In this document: in pieces, positions 35,871 to 48,529 of the stretch
How the letters are laid out: each line of letters opens with the position of its first letter
Numbering within the stretch: position 1 is the stretch's first letter
DNA from: Plasmopara viticola
Taxonomy: Eukaryota > Oomycota > Peronosporomycetes > Peronosporales > Peronosporaceae
Reading direction: 5' to 3'
Assembly (NCBI GenBank): GCA_001695595.3
Contig: MBPM02000171.1
Coordinates: forward strand, 1 to 64,000
DNA: 64,000 nucleotides
Made by a program: the position numbers and the translations under genes
Notes under the pieces: generated by a model
Databases searched by the model: none
Seen by the model: only the letters and a program-made list of their open reading frames with translations
What the model was told of the DNA's origin: nothing

Positions 35871-37139
35871 GGGTACGTAATGTTATCTCAGTGACCGATG
35901 TTTATCCTTAAATATAAGAATTAAGCTGACTTCTGGCTTGGTGTATCACCAAAATCATTTTGACACGTGTGCCAGACGCGGCGACCTCGTCAATTTTTAT
36001 TGACCTTAGCTTAGAGGCACAAAATTTCTTTCAGAGGGTCTAATGTATTTGACGGTCACACCAATGTTCGTGCGACGCTCAAGGGGAACAGCTCTTGCAA
36101 GCGAACAAATTTCGACATGACTCTCGAGTCATGCCTTTGTGCATGTCAAAAACAAAGACGTATACGTATGGGGTTATGTCCTTTAGCTTTGCGACAATGC
36201 GACTATGCAGCTTTTAGAATTACCTGCACATAGACGATTTGCCATTTTCTTGTGCGAGAAGATCAGCGCAAGAGCACGAATGATTTGTAAGCGACTCAAA
36301 CACTAGTCAAAACTCCCAGTAAATTTTACCTGGTAATTCGCGACCAGCTCTAAAAGGTTCATTCCTTGGTCTTTCCGGACAGCCAAACTGGTAAGAAGAT
36401 TGCGTTTGCCACCGACACCTTAATACATCGTGATGCGATGGCGATAGTGATCTTATTAAATCACCGTTCGAGTGTCGGTCGGTTAATCAATGCCGCACCA
36501 CATTCACAATATTATCTTAGCTGTATCTTTCTCGAAGAGACCCGAAGGTATTCTTACTCGCCAATTTGCTTCGGTGAATGTTCATTTTGGGCTACTTGGT
36601 GCTGTCATTCTAGCGATGTTGACTTTAGCATAATTGACGACAGCTGTCTCACCAGACATCGCTGCAAGGTTCCCTAGAGCGTATCACCACTCGCAAAATG
36701 CTGTGTGCTCCAGGATGATATCTTGTGTTTTAAAAATTTGGCCTTGGTCCAATGCAAAGTTGGTCATGGGATGACTACAAGGTGGTGCTGTTGTTCTGGC
36801 GAGTCAAAGAGCAGCATAGCTGTGCTAAAAGCCGCTTTAGACACTGCCGCGAGTTAGTGTAGAGCTTTCTACTCTGGTCGTGAGAGATTTGCTCTTGGAA
36901 CATCCTTGAAATTTCTGAAATATGTACTTAAACTTGGTCACGGAAAGGACTACAAAGTGCTATAAGGTGTGATATCTGGTAGTTGAAAATGTATACGAGA
37001 AGTGACCACTACCTCAAAATAGACGGTGGCTTGATGGCGCGATGCAGTCAAGACGCGCCAAGTCTCGTTAAGAAAGTCGATCTCTGTCAATAAAAAACAG
37101 CGACGAACAACTTTTATCTAGCAGCAGCACGTGGAATTT

Positions 37140-37345
37140 TAAGTAGAGAGACCGACCCGGTGGCTTGAAGGGTTAGTCACTCGATCTGGGACCGAAGGTA
37201 CCCGATTGTAAGATACAATTTAAAGCAGCCAGAGATAGGTATACTATAGTCACACCCAATGTGGATGTGCGATAGTTGGGCGGGCTGGACGCCCCTTGAA
37301 TAAAATCCTCCATCGTGTAACTAGGGACGAGAGCCTGTAACTATC
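37140..37345. repeat. Worn dispersed repeat, copy 2
   Basis: Contains CAGAGATAGG, GTGCGATAGTTGGGCGGG and CTGGACGCCCC, and ends GTAACTATCAGTGG (copy 1 has TTAACTATCAGCG). Clearly related to copy 1 but heavily diverged. Confidence 0.45.
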
Positions 37346-40300
37346 AGTGGCTTAAGTCTTAAAACGTAAGGAGTCAGATCTGAATTTGTCTACGAAGCAT
37401 TAGCGGTCTACCGGACACTCAGGAAAGGAGACGATATATGAACAATGACATTTAATGACCCGTCCTAATTGAAATAGCTTTGTTCGAGCTGCTAAAAGAA
37501 GATTACGGCTGATTGCGTAGCTAAAATAGCGTTTATTTTTTTTTGAAGAAGAGATCAACTTCTTGTCGTAATTTGATGAAGTGGTCTGAGATAGCACTAA
37601 GAAGCGGCTTAATCCACGAAGGGAACCTTGTTCGAAAAGAACCCATCAGTTTTGTATCGATCAGAGTCAAACTGCCACCAGAATATATATTCATAAAACC
37701 TGCCTTTGGAAATATCACCAGATGCGGGTATCAGTCATAAATTGACTTGGTATTGGAAACTAAATACTGTCTCATATGGCAACTTTTTTTAACAAATCAG
37801 AAAAGAAAGCCAATTTATCCACGTTGATAGTCTGTGTTAGAGAGTCTTGAGGCAGGTGGCGCATCGTGTAAAGTTTTATAAGCTCCTCGCGGTCAACATC
37901 CGGCACAGACTTAAATTTTTTGCAAGGATGTTATTACAACGATATGATGGGATACTGATTGAATTTGAAAATCATTATACCAAGAGGCATTTGACAGAGT
38001 CAAAGAAAGCCTTTTGCAGGCACCGGTCCTCGCTTTGCGGGACAACTGTTTAGTATCGGCTAGACAATTCGAATCTTGCCATTGGCACCGAAGAATGCAA
38101 ATTGAGTGGTTGCGATCGAGTTTTCGAAACGCAAAGCTGCAGAGCAGAACAAGCCTGTTGATGACAAAGAGCTGTTTGCAATTTAAGGGGCTTCATGCCG
38201 TGAAAGATTCACAACGATCATAAATCGCTGTACGCACCATCACGGTCGCCTTATCTTTCGTGAAAAAAGGTAAGATAGCTCTGATGGTTTGCCAAAGGTA
38301 TCTTCAGCGTTAATTACCAGTCAGATAATAAGGTGCGCAATCTGACGCCTTATCCCATCGTTTTCATTAGATGCTAGTTCATGTCAGCACAGTGACGTCA
38401 TCTGCTAAGGGATCAATATGTCTCGTAGATGCGCGAGATATCATGCGCGTGGCTCAGCTATAGGCTCAGGAGAGCAATAACTTCATATGCTTAAAGAACG
38501 AAAAAGTAGGCGCGATTGAGCGTGAGGCTATATCGGCTATCGATGGAAGTCAGACCACTGGATAGAGACCATGGGCCGAAGTGCCTACTAATTGCAATGG
38601 TCCACCATGATAAGCAGTTATTATTAAAACCTTCGTGAGGCCTATGATGCACCTCGAAGTGTACATGCTGGTCAGGAAAGGACGCATATCGTGGTAAGCT
38701 CTCAGTACCATTGGGTGTGTCTGCACCATCGCACATTACTAGGAAACATTTTTAAAATGCGTCTTAAAAGCTTAGTACATGTCAAAGAGTGGGCCGATTG
38801 ACAAACGAAATTGGTGAAATGTGCTGTCGAAAATGTTACAAGGTGCTAGAGCAATATAATTTCACTTTGAAGGCTGCGTAGAAGAATGTCGCTTGTGCTA
38901 GCTTAGACAATATGCTGCTCTACGTGAATGGGTAAGTCAACACTCGCGGTCCTGAGTTTGGTGGACGAGAGCTAGTCTAACGGCTTGCTGATTTCACCCA
39001 TCTCACGCTGAATGCTCAAGGCCCTAAAATTCAGCAAAGCTATTAAGATAAATATAACGATTGAAAAGCAGTGATTACGATATTGATCGTTGAATCAAAT
39101 TAAATTAAATCAGGTTGATAGTATTCATCTAGCTTGCTAGAACATATATGTACCTATTAATGCAATTACAACAATCTTTGAGACTAAATTTCGTGAGCAA
39201 TGAATTAAAACGTTTTAAAAGTCAAATTTAGTTTGACGTACTCGATAACATTCAAGACTCTCACTCTTTTTAATTTAAGCAAAAATTTCTTTTTCTCTTT
39301 AGTGGGAAATTTTGCCCGCCATTACTCATGTTTGTATCCACGTTTTTTCTACTTGTAAAATGAAATGCTCGTGTAAGAATGCAAAAAAACAATAAATTCT
39401 ATTCATTTCAGGTGAACAGTACTTAAAGATACTTTAATTCGACCGCTAGAAAGAATAAGTTGGTCATCGCAACAAAGTGAAGCACCCTTCATCGGATCAT
39501 TTCTAGTCCTGTTGACATTTGATGCGGGGTAGCTTAGGCAAATCTGTGTCTTTACTCCTTAAGCACTCGATTGCCACTTCACTTGCTGGGTATCGCGCAC
39601 CGTTTTGAGCAGAAAAGAAACAAGGCTGCGTAGCTCCTGATATATGGCACGTCTAAGCTAGACACATTGAACGCCCTACACAAGCTAACTTAAGCCGAAA
39701 TATGATCCAGACCAAAATAACACGGAAGCGTTGGTTCTGGGTCATACGACACAGACACAGCTACTAAAGGCAGCTTCAATAAACGGAGCAAAAATTAATG
39801 CAGGTGGTGACAGCAACTACCTCCAAGGCTCGCAATTTAAATGACTTGCTCCAAAGGCAACGCAATCATGTCACATAGACATTCAAACTGGCCGTTGAAG
39901 GCTTAAAGGCTCCAAAGGCGCGGTTTGACATGACGAAGACGGCCGAAGGCGTCGGCATCTCGTCTCATCGTTTAATATTTGCGTCTGCCATGCTCCTGGT
40001 GCGACCAAAGTCAAGCTTCAGAGCGCCTAGAGCGGCACGCATTGATGATGAGTCTCATCAACTTAAGGGAAAAACACGAGTGATGTAAAGTTCGCGAGAT
40101 ATCGTCACCAGGGTCACATCCGTTACCGTTTGAAAATGAGGAAAACTTCTGCTCCGAAATCTCAATGGAGTATGAGAATACACTTCGGGAAGATTTCTTC
40201 AGCTTCACAAACGCCTTCGTTAGTGAATGCTCAATGTTTTCAGTTAACTAACGCTCCTAGCGGCTATATTTGAGAGCGCGGAGGCCACGAGCAGAGCTTG

Positions 40301-41214
40301 ACTTAGGATTGGCTAGCGCAATATATACGGCTCGAAAAGTATGACTTTTGTGCGGCGTTCTCGACAGATATTGAGAAGTATGTTTTCCTTAGTAATCACC
40401 TCACTCGCGTGTCACACTTTTTGAAACACAATCTGCTTCAAGTTTTCTTTTTGTGCTTTTGTAAGCGTCTGCAAATGGCCACCATTTGCATTTAGTAGCG
40501 GGGTTTTCAATATTGCTGCAACAACCTGTCATCTTTTCACCGAAGCTAATCAACGTTTTTTGACACGGTAAAGTACGTTGTGATCTTAGGTTTACCGATT
40601 ATGAAAAAAAGACACTATATGTTGAAGCTGCATGATATGTTATCAAAAAAGATCAAACGTTTGCTGTGGTTGGGCGGTTATTGTAACGAGTCTTGCAAAA
40701 AGCCGGAATTTTCAGGGCTGAGTGCTGGCTTTTAACAAACAAAGCCATTTAACAATGGTGCGCCATATTCAGGTTTTGCAAAGTAAGACATTTTGGCTTG
40801 AATCTCAAACGAAAGATTTGGACGCGATAACTTATTAGCCAATCTTTATCATAGTTTGGCAGAAGTAGAACATTCTTGAGCAAACTTAACAGTGCAGTCT
40901 ATCGCACACTTCTATTGCTTAGAGCCCAGAAATTATAAAAAAAGCGTATGGATTTTAGCTCGCTTTCTCTTTAAATGTGGTGTGTAAAATAGTAGCACTG
41001 TAGACCCATGCGAAAGAAATTGTCGGGTTAAACCCTCCATGAGACTCCGAATTGCTTTAGTTGAAAGCGCAATGCGCTGATCTTTAAACAATGCCGCTGG
41101 CTATTTCGGACCTGTTGAGGCAGCTTGCGGGCCTAACGGCTTTTTCAGCCGCTTCGTGCCTGCGGCGGTCTAGCTCTATGTGCAGAGCTAACCGACCCTA
41201 TCGCTTGAGTTATT

Positions 41215-41440
41215 GGTCACTTGACCCGAGACCGCAAAGTATCTGGTTTAGTATCCACAGAATGCGAACCAAGGTAGGTCAAAAGGTGGACGAGCAGTCA
41301 TACCCACAAAGTGTGACTGATCTGCCAATCGCATTCAAAATGGGTGTCTGATAGGTGGATGATTGGGACGCCTCGATGGCCGAGAAAGCCTTCCGGTGGA
41401 GCGGAACCCGGTCCCAAAAGTGGTCGGATAGCTACTAGTA
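41215..41440. repeat. Worn dispersed repeat, copy 3
   Basis: Contains GGTGGACGAGCAGTCATACC, GCCAATCGCATTCAAAATGG and GGGACGCCTCGATGGCCGAG. The last block recurs near 52.28-52.31 kb as TTCGATGCCGAGAAAGC. Confidence 0.45.
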
Positions 41441-41653
41441 TTACGCCCTAGAAACAGCTTTGCAATTTTCGCATGTTGGTTCCAGTAGCTCAAAGCTTTA
41501 TGAGCAGAGCTTTTATGCACACGTTGGTTCGCGGCCCGGGTCTACGAGACCTATGCTGGTCGAGCTTTGAGTTTACTTTTCATACATGCACATTTGTTCT
41601 TCTCCAATATTTAAACTTGACGAACTATGGAAAAATTTTATGCAATAAAAATA

Positions 41654-41768
41654 GGGAAATGATACCGGGCAGGCACTTTTTGCTAACGGGCAGGCACTGA
41701 TGTTTATATGAATTAAATTGATTGGCATTTCTTCTCTGTGATTGGCTGGAGGGTTAAATCTCAGTCGT
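41654..41768 (+). repeat. Left terminal inverted repeat
   Basis: Begins GGGAAATGATACCGGGCAGG and ends CTCAGTCGT. It pairs with 42629-42743 with 3 mismatches. Confidence 0.95.
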
Positions 41769-42072
41769 GAAATCAATAGTCATATGCAACACCAATCTCA
41801 GATGCAACTTATCCCAAAACTACTCTTCGACGTTAAAACCGCGACTTTCCACTCAACTTTGACGTATTCTTCCGCAGTAACATCAGCATGAACACCCTGC
41901 AAATTCTTGGCAAGCTCAATTACATCAACATATAGAGTTGGCGCGACGGGCAGCTTAGGTGCAGGAAGTAAAGAAGCAGCTGGCAGACGCATTGTCTGCC
42001 AAGTCCTTGAGAAGTCCGGCAGCTCGACAGCGACAGACGCACTAGCAACAACAATTTGCTTTGTAAAAGAGT

Positions 42073-42456
42073 TTGCTGCTGCGACAAGTTGATAACGAAT
42101 GTCGACGGGCAAGCGAAGCATTGCAAGCGGCGTTTGCTCTCAAAGATGACAAAGAGGCAGCCCAGCGAGAGCTTGATAGTGTCAAGGTGGAGCTATGTTC
42201 TCATTTAAGTTGTGGCCGTCAGGTCTTGAAGAAAAATAGACACCAGTCGGTGATTAGTCTTGTGCGTAAGACTATCTCAGCGCTTAAAGAAGAGTTTTAT
42301 ACAAGGACTCAAGCACTGCAAGCATGCTGGAAACAACACAATTTATCGGTGAATTCCAAGCTTGAGCACTTGGCGTCACAACTACGCTCTTGTCAAGGTA
42401 AGTTGGAGGTGTTGCAACGTTCCTCTGTTCATGCCAACGATGCGATCAATCTTTGA
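42073..42456 (+). pseudogene. Captured coiled-coil gene fragment inside the transposon
   Basis: A 127-codon frame with heptad-like charged helix: NECRRASEALQAAFALKDDK, ISALKEEFYTRTQALQACW, LEHLASQLRSCQGKLEVLQ. After a stop the same character continues in the next frame (CEELRLENDNEQRSLEKEIC, about 42480-42535). It resembles part of a long coiled-coil host protein, not a transposase. The frameshift suggests it is no longer used. Its donor gene is not in this window. An overlapping minus-strand frame (42121-41798) exists, but its codons look like a shadow. Confidence 0.55.
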
Positions 42457-42628
42457 AAAAGTCTTGGTCTTTCCGGTGCGAAGAGCTGCGTTTGGAGAAC
42501 GATAATGAGCAAAGATCGCTTGAAAAGGAAATTTGTTATTTCCAAAAGAAAGCAGCCGAAGCACAAAAAACACTATTTTAAGCATCTGGCGAATTACGGA
42601 CGTTAAAGCGAAGCCAAAAGAAGTTAAT

Positions 42629-42743
42629 ACGACTGAGAATTAACCCTCCAGCCAATCACAGAGAAGAAATGCCAATCAAATTAATTCATATAAACATCAG
42701 TGCCTGCCCGTTAGCGAAAAGTGCCTGCCCGGTATCATTTCCC
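42629..42743 (-). repeat. Right terminal inverted repeat
   Basis: Reverse complement of 41654-41768 with 3 differences; the outer end is ..GGTATCATTTCCC. Confidence 0.95.
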
Positions 42744-42751
42744 TAAAAATA

Positions 42752-43161
42752 TTACATGTAGTTTCTAATTTAAATATCAATGCAATATTACACAGAAAGA
42801 AATACACTGGTAAATAGTGAGCGCAGCAGTGTTCTTATAAAGGTCAACTGAGTGTGTGATGCAGCCGTCAACTTTTGAAGTGAGACCGCCAATCAGTCAT
42901 TTAATTTTCATCTCTTCGGATGGAGTACTAAACATGGTGGTGTTGCTGGATTTCCCAAGTCGCACATAAAACTTCGACAAGTCTAGAATTGAGACGGAAG
43001 CCTACAATTTGTGAGTACGAAAAAGTGTCTCACGCTCAAACTTTTTTGTTTAAGATTACGCCTGGATATAATACATAGGCTTAAATACATAAATTCGGGG
43101 TTTCGCACGCAATAAACGTCTGAGAAACGATTCAATCTTAAACGAACGCAACACCGCAGAC
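42752..43161. other. 5' flank of LEA-like gene B
   Basis: 410 bp, no gene. Probable promoter and leader of the following gene; nothing specific recognised. Confidence 0.4.
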
Positions 43162-44072
43162 ATGGCATCGACCGACCCGCACGAGCTCGACAATTTACAG
43201 AAGCAAATCCACCAGGGCGCTGAGGAGACCAAGTCGTACCTTGATGCGGTAAGATTGCCCCTTTTTCATTGTACCCTTCGTCTTAGTATCTGATTCTGGT
43301 CGTCCAGCTCAAGGCCAAGCTGGCAGAGTACGACGCGCACTACAGCGTCTCCGAGACGGCCAGTTCGTACCTTCAAGCGGCCATGGAGCGTACACACAAG
43401 TCGGTGGACGAGCTAAAGGAGCTAGGCGAGACCCTGAAAGAAAAGTCTAAGAGCACCTCGGCGCCCGTCGTGGACGTAGCGAAGGCTTCGTTCTGCAGAG
43501 TGCAAGAGGCGCTTGACGGCCTCAAAGAGCGCGGTCGAAGCTACGACGACACGATACGCGCTAGCATCTCAAGTTCCGTTGACACGGTCAAGGGTGGCGT
43601 CGCGTCGACTACGACGTCTGTGTCCACGTCCATTGAACACATTGTCGTTGCTACGCGCGAGCGTAGCAACTCGAGTTTCGAGCAGCTAAAGGAGACGCTC
43701 TTTAGTGCCGGTTATGGGGCCTACGTCGTTGCAGGTGGCGTCGTGGGCAAGGCTGAGGAACTGGACGGTCGTTACGGCGTTGTGAGCACCGTCTCTGGAG
43801 TTGTGGGCGCTGTGGCGGAAAAGGTCTCAGACCTGGACCGTGCACTGGGCGTGTCGGCTAATGCTATGAAAGTGGATGCAAAGATAACGGGAGGCATTGG
43901 CACGGACTTTGTGAACAAGGGTGTTGTACTCGTCAACAATTCGTTGGAGTACGTGTCTGGTGCGTTGCAACAGGCCAAGATGGCTGCTACCGAAGAATCG
44001 AAAGAGAAAGAGCCTACCAAGTCGATTGAGTACACTGCGGAAGTCGTGAAATCGGGTGAAAAGGATCCTTAA
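43162..44072 (+). CDS. LEA-like family member B (core only, no repeat tail)
   Basis: Exon 1 43162-43248, intron 43249-43307 (59 nt), exon 2 43308-44072; 283 residues, start MASTDPHELDNLQKQIHQGA. The intron falls in ..KSYLDA|LKAKLAEYDAHY, the same place as in members A and C. The core can be lined up over its length with member A: SSYLQAAMERTHKSVDELKE against GQYLKSALDASRSATQKLKD, then VSDLDRALGVSANAMKVDAK against VRDLDARLGVTAAATMVDKK, then ITGGIGTDFVNKGV and a helical end. It lacks the 11-residue LEA repeat tail of A and C. Wholly helical prediction, no signal peptide. Function unknown. Confidence 0.88.
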
Positions 44073-44334
44073 AGCATCAACTAAAAGAATGGCAACAATC
44101 ATAGTTTACAACTTGCTCATAACGTATTGCCCTTGAGGTTAAGCTTTAGAATTGTTGTCAAGGGTTGTTTGGCTGTATATTTAGAGCATACTAATTGTGG
44201 CACGCCTGTTGACTCAATCGGCTGAAACGCAACAAATTTGGGTCTTGCGTCGTAATTTCCTAGTTGGCCTTGCGCATGTGCCAACTGGTTAATCTTTAAA
44301 GTATATATCTGGTCCAAAAGCTCGCGCTGTTCCG

Positions 44335-47300
44335 ATGAGAGGCATCATACACGCAAGTCGCAAGTGGAAGCGGCCAATGGTGCGAGATTTGCTGCGGCGG
44401 TTTTCCAAACGAATGCGAAGAGCTATTAAGCGACGAATGAAGGGAGAAAGTAGACGACAATGGATTGAGAGAAATTTACACGATTCCGAAGTTGGGATTA
44501 TGCTTGATGTAGTTCATTGTCTAGTAAGGTAAGTCGTGTCGATGACGGACGGTGCGTATAATGCTAACTTAGTGTCCTGTAGCATGGTAATGGTCATTTC
44601 CATGATCAAGCTGAATTGGAGACACCCCGTCACAGAGTTCGGCAGCAACTGTCTCGCAATCGACACGGTGAACCTATTAGTCACTGTCGCGGACCTCGGG
44701 TTAAGGTATGCGTGTGTGATTGGAGCTCGATGTGTCTTTTTGCGTCTTACGTGTTCGTCGATACTAGACTTTATTCAGCAAGCAATCGTAAAAGCTTCTT
44801 GTTGCACTGGCTATCAGTCATAGAGATGACTTGCGTGCTCCCTTTCTTGGTGGAAATTACTACCAGTGCAGCTGCTCCAATGTCAAGTACCTATACATTT
44901 CGTTTGCTCATGATGTTACGTATTATGAGATTACTGCAATTTTACCGTCTTTTACGACTCGCTAAAAGTGCAAAACTTCGGCAAGGTATATTGATCTGTT
45001 TGACCACTCTATGTATTATCTTGTGCGCGGCAACTTTCATGCAGGTAGCGTTGAATTTTATCATATGTAGCATTCATGTTAGACGAGCGACTCAAGTTGG
45101 AAAGTTTTGTTAGACTATCGAGTATTGCGATCCGATGTACAAAGAGACGCAAGTTTCGGGCGAAAATTGTCAAGATATGACCTTCCTTGACGCCATTTAC
45201 TTTGTTTGCATCACGATTGCCACAGTCGGGTACGAATCTTCGTTTTGGTTCTCCTTTTACCCAACTCTTATCGGTTTTGTTTCTTTAAGATTTGGAGATG
45301 TGGCACCAAAAACAAATTTGGGCAAAGCGTTTGATGTGGGGCTCATTTTTTTTGCAGGCGGGTTGATCCCACTTCAAATTAGCGGCTATTCAGACATACT
45401 CAGTCGAGAGGTGATTAATCTAATTTTTCAACACAATAGTGCATCTAGGTGATCACTGACGATTTTTTGTGGCAGACAGCATTTGATAAAAAGTATCAAC
45501 CTGATAAAAGCACACAACACGTTTTGCTATGTGGTGAGGTGGAGAACGGAGCCTTGCTCTTCTTCTTGCACAATTGGCTGCACAAAGAGGAAGAGCGTCG
45601 AACACGGCGAAAAGTTGTGATTCTAGCCCCAAACTTACCATCGAACGATTTGCGACGAGTGCTGCTCCATCCGGATTACGAGCAGCGAGTGATCTATCTC
45701 CAAGGTTCAGCTATGGTTGCAGGAGACCTTCAGCGCGCAGCGGCCCCAACAGCTGAATTTTGCTTTGTCATGGTAAAAAAACACAGCGGGACACTCGATC
45801 AAAACGATACAGCTGCCAATTTGATTACGTGCTCCGTGCGCAAGAACAACCGGCATGGTACGAAATATGTAACTGCAACTCAACTGACCATGTTTGCATT
45901 TTCAAACATTGGTCACTTTTAATTTCATGAAGTGATGAATTCTCATGCTTTTGTGAGCAGCACCTTTGCACGTTCAGGTCTCTAAATTCGATAACACCAG
46001 GCATTTTCACATCTCCGGAGCCACAGCGGTGATTTGTCTCGAGCAGCTAAAGCTAGCCTTTTTTGGCAAGTGCCTATGGATTCGAGGATTGAATCCATTT
46101 CTTGGAAATCTCATTCAAAAATATTCTCATATTGAAGAGTGCAGGTACGGTTGTTGCTCAAACCTTTTGGTCAAGTGATTAACAATTATGTGCGTCTGCG
46201 TTATATTGAAGAGGGTACTGGCTTTCGGACTATCTCTTGGGGTGTGAGCAAAGGATTTGTGAAGGCGTTCTCCCTTCATTTCTGTTGACTATGGTCTCCT
46301 ACCGCGCCCTGGCCGTGCTCTTTTACCGCGAATTCGGCGTTCCAGTGGTGGGCGTGCGAACCGTAGAAGACACAGCAACCATTTACCCAGTGAATGAGCA
46401 GCTGTCGGGAGCCGATTTTCGAAGTGTTTTTTTTATTGGCCGTGGTAACGATGTCGCTTCGAAACTTGAGAAATTGACCCCGGCTGTTTTCGCTCGCCAT
46501 CCGGATATTGCACCATCCATGGGGATGGATGACAACCGTAATTCTCGATCAGTGGCAACGATACTTTCGGCCGCTATTGAAAACAAAAGGGCCTTTGGAC
46601 GTCGTGTATCAATAGGCTTTAGCCGTGATCATCGCGCTAGCACATCGCTTGAGAAGACTTTTGTACGCACGAATACAACAAGAATGTCTGGTAAAAGTTT
46701 TCTTGAAAGAGTCTTTACCAGTCGACCACTTGACAAGATCTCACCTGTAGACAGAGGAGAAGATGAAACAGGCGTGCCAGAAAATGCTGGTGAGGATGAT
46801 ACAATCTCGAATTTACCACCGGGGAAAAGCATAGACGGTCGACAAATTAACAATTTGCCTTCAGCCACAGCTAGTGTACCGAAGCACATATCGCTGAACC
46901 CAGTCATTCCCCTCGTCGCTTTGACCCATACTAAGCTTGTAGAAAGTGCCACTACGTCTCGTAGTGAGCCTAGAGACGCTGTTCTTAGACCTGAATTTAG
47001 CGATATTTTGTCAAGTGCTAGAAGTGCAAAACATGCCAGGAGTACCAGAGAACGAACAACGCAAGGTAATGGTGTTAAACACAAAGCTTCAAGTGAGAAA
47101 TACTTGTATGATCAATCGAGCAAACTTTCACCAGACTCAACTCAAGGGTCTAGTGCTGAAAACTTGATTGTGCGAGAAAATGAACAAAATGAAGAGATTT
47201 CTTCGACTGCGCGCAGTGAAAAGACTTCGATTGAGACTTTACCTCTCTTTAATACACTATCAGCGCCAAAAGTTTCAGAACAATTAACGGAAGAAGAAGA

Positions 47301-48425
47301 CGGAGATCATGCTTCAAATTGGGAACCTGCTCCTCTTGTACGACCATCCTTCGCAAACGGTGGAAATTTACGAGCGCGCGTCCGTCAAATGTCGCTTTGT
47401 TTTCGGCGTGACGCACCGCCGACAACCATGAGCGACCACTACGTTGTATGCGGGATTCCCAGCAATTACGAGGACTTTCTCGCTAACCTCAGCGATTTGA
47501 ACGAAGAAATCACTGGTGTGATTTTCATTACACAGCGGACGTTGCTAGAGAAGGACTTTAGAGCGCACCAGCTTCATGAGCGCTTGTACTTCGTGCATGG
47601 ATCACCGCTTAGTATGCACATCTTTCACACAGCTCGAATGCTGCACGCGCGAAGTATTTTGATCATGTCATATTGCGGAATGGAGAACAACAGCAGCATG
47701 GATGTGGAAAATGACCACGAAAATGCGGATGAGAACATGGCAGACGTCGACGCCATCACGACGCACCGATTTATCAGTGAGGCGCTGCAGAACGAGGCGT
47801 CGAGATTGCTACTCAATCGCACGGATGAATCGAGACCAACGCCTTTTATCGTCGCTGAAATGATCCGTCCTAGTAACGTCAAGTTTCTCATTGACCGAAA
47901 TGGGTCTTTGTTCGACGCAAAGGCAGCAGCGAACGAGCCACGCCAACGTGAGTTGTTAAAGGACGTCAAACTTTTAGACAGCTCGTTCCTTAGCCCACTA
48001 TACGCGTCTGGTCACATTTACTTTTCAAATGTGATGGATGCTCTCATGGGGTCATGTGCAAACCAACAACTCATGATTGAAATGGTGACACAACTTGTGA
48101 TCAGTGGAAACATGAGTATGAAGATGCCAAACCGGGTACAGAGATCACGGCATCGTTTATCCCAGATCCCCGCTCCAGAAAGGTATCATTTCCGCCCATA
48201 TGCGCTGCTTGTAGAAGGGTTGCTCCAGAATGAGGTGAATGCAGTTTAACTTGCTCACTTGCCTGATTTCTTGTTTCACTCACTGATTGCTATTACATCT
48301 AGGATATCATGACGTTGGGAATTTATCGAAGTGCCAGCACCTCATTTTCTCCACAGCATGTACTTACAAATCCACCAGGTGATGAGCTTGTCTCCCCGCA
48401 AGACTTGCTTTTCGTTATAAAATGA
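44335..48425 (+). CDS. Slowpoke/BK-type potassium channel with RCK domains
   Basis: Nine exons proposed: 44335-44528, 44583-44705, 44768-45044, 45114-45229, 45290-45410, 45476-45911, 45961-46144, 46212-48234, 48303-48425; all introns 49-69 nt; 1198 residues. A basic N-terminus precedes a voltage-sensor-like membrane bundle, with S4-like RLLMMLRIMRLLQFYRLLR. The pore helix LDAIYFVCITIATVG joins across an intron to FGDVAPKTNLGK, giving the filter TVGFGD (TVGYGD in most BK channels). Then come RCK1 (HVLLCGEVENGALLFFLHNW.. FYQGS-like YLQGSAM), GYWLSDYLLG, a roughly 350-residue Ser/Thr-rich linker, RCK2 (HYVVCGIPSNYEDF, LYFVHGSPLS, FIVAEMIRPSNVKFL) and the BK-like end YVLTNPPGDELVSPQDLLF-type. Family members are gated by voltage and cytosolic calcium. 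An acidic stretch lies inside RCK2 (about 47701-47750), but a classical calcium bowl was not identified. Confidence 0.92.
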
Positions 48426-48529
48426 ACACGATTCGTGAGTGGAATTGGCCTTTTCAATATCGCCACCAAATAAGGATGGCTGTACAGTGAAATTAGAAGA
48501 AAATGGCATCGGCAATTTCCACGGCATGG

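Larger units (their letters stand above)
32903..41645. other. 8.7-kb repeat-rich desert
   Basis: No supported gene on either strand. Open frames are short and overlap each other on both strands. Worn copies of one dispersed repeat lie near 35500-35870, 37140-37345 and 41215-41440 (listed separately). The 39.0-39.5 kb part is very AT-rich. This looks like old transposon-derived DNA decaying between two gene islands. Confidence 0.5.
41646..42751. mobile_element. Non-autonomous DNA transposon with 115-bp TIRs and captured coding sequence
   Basis: The element proper is 41654-42743 (1090 bp). Its ends are inverted repeats of 115 bp with 3 mismatches (41654-41768 against 42743-42629). Both flanks carry the same 8 bp, TAAAAATA (41646-41653 and 42744-42751), a perfect target-site duplication. 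Within each TIR the motif GGGCAGGCACT is repeated twice, as expected of transposase-binding sites. No transposase is encoded; the interior instead has a coiled-coil coding segment. Low TIR divergence points to fairly recent activity. An 8-bp duplication fits hAT or P-like elements, but the TIR start (GGGAAATG) fits neither consensus well, so the superfamily is left open. Confidence 0.9.
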
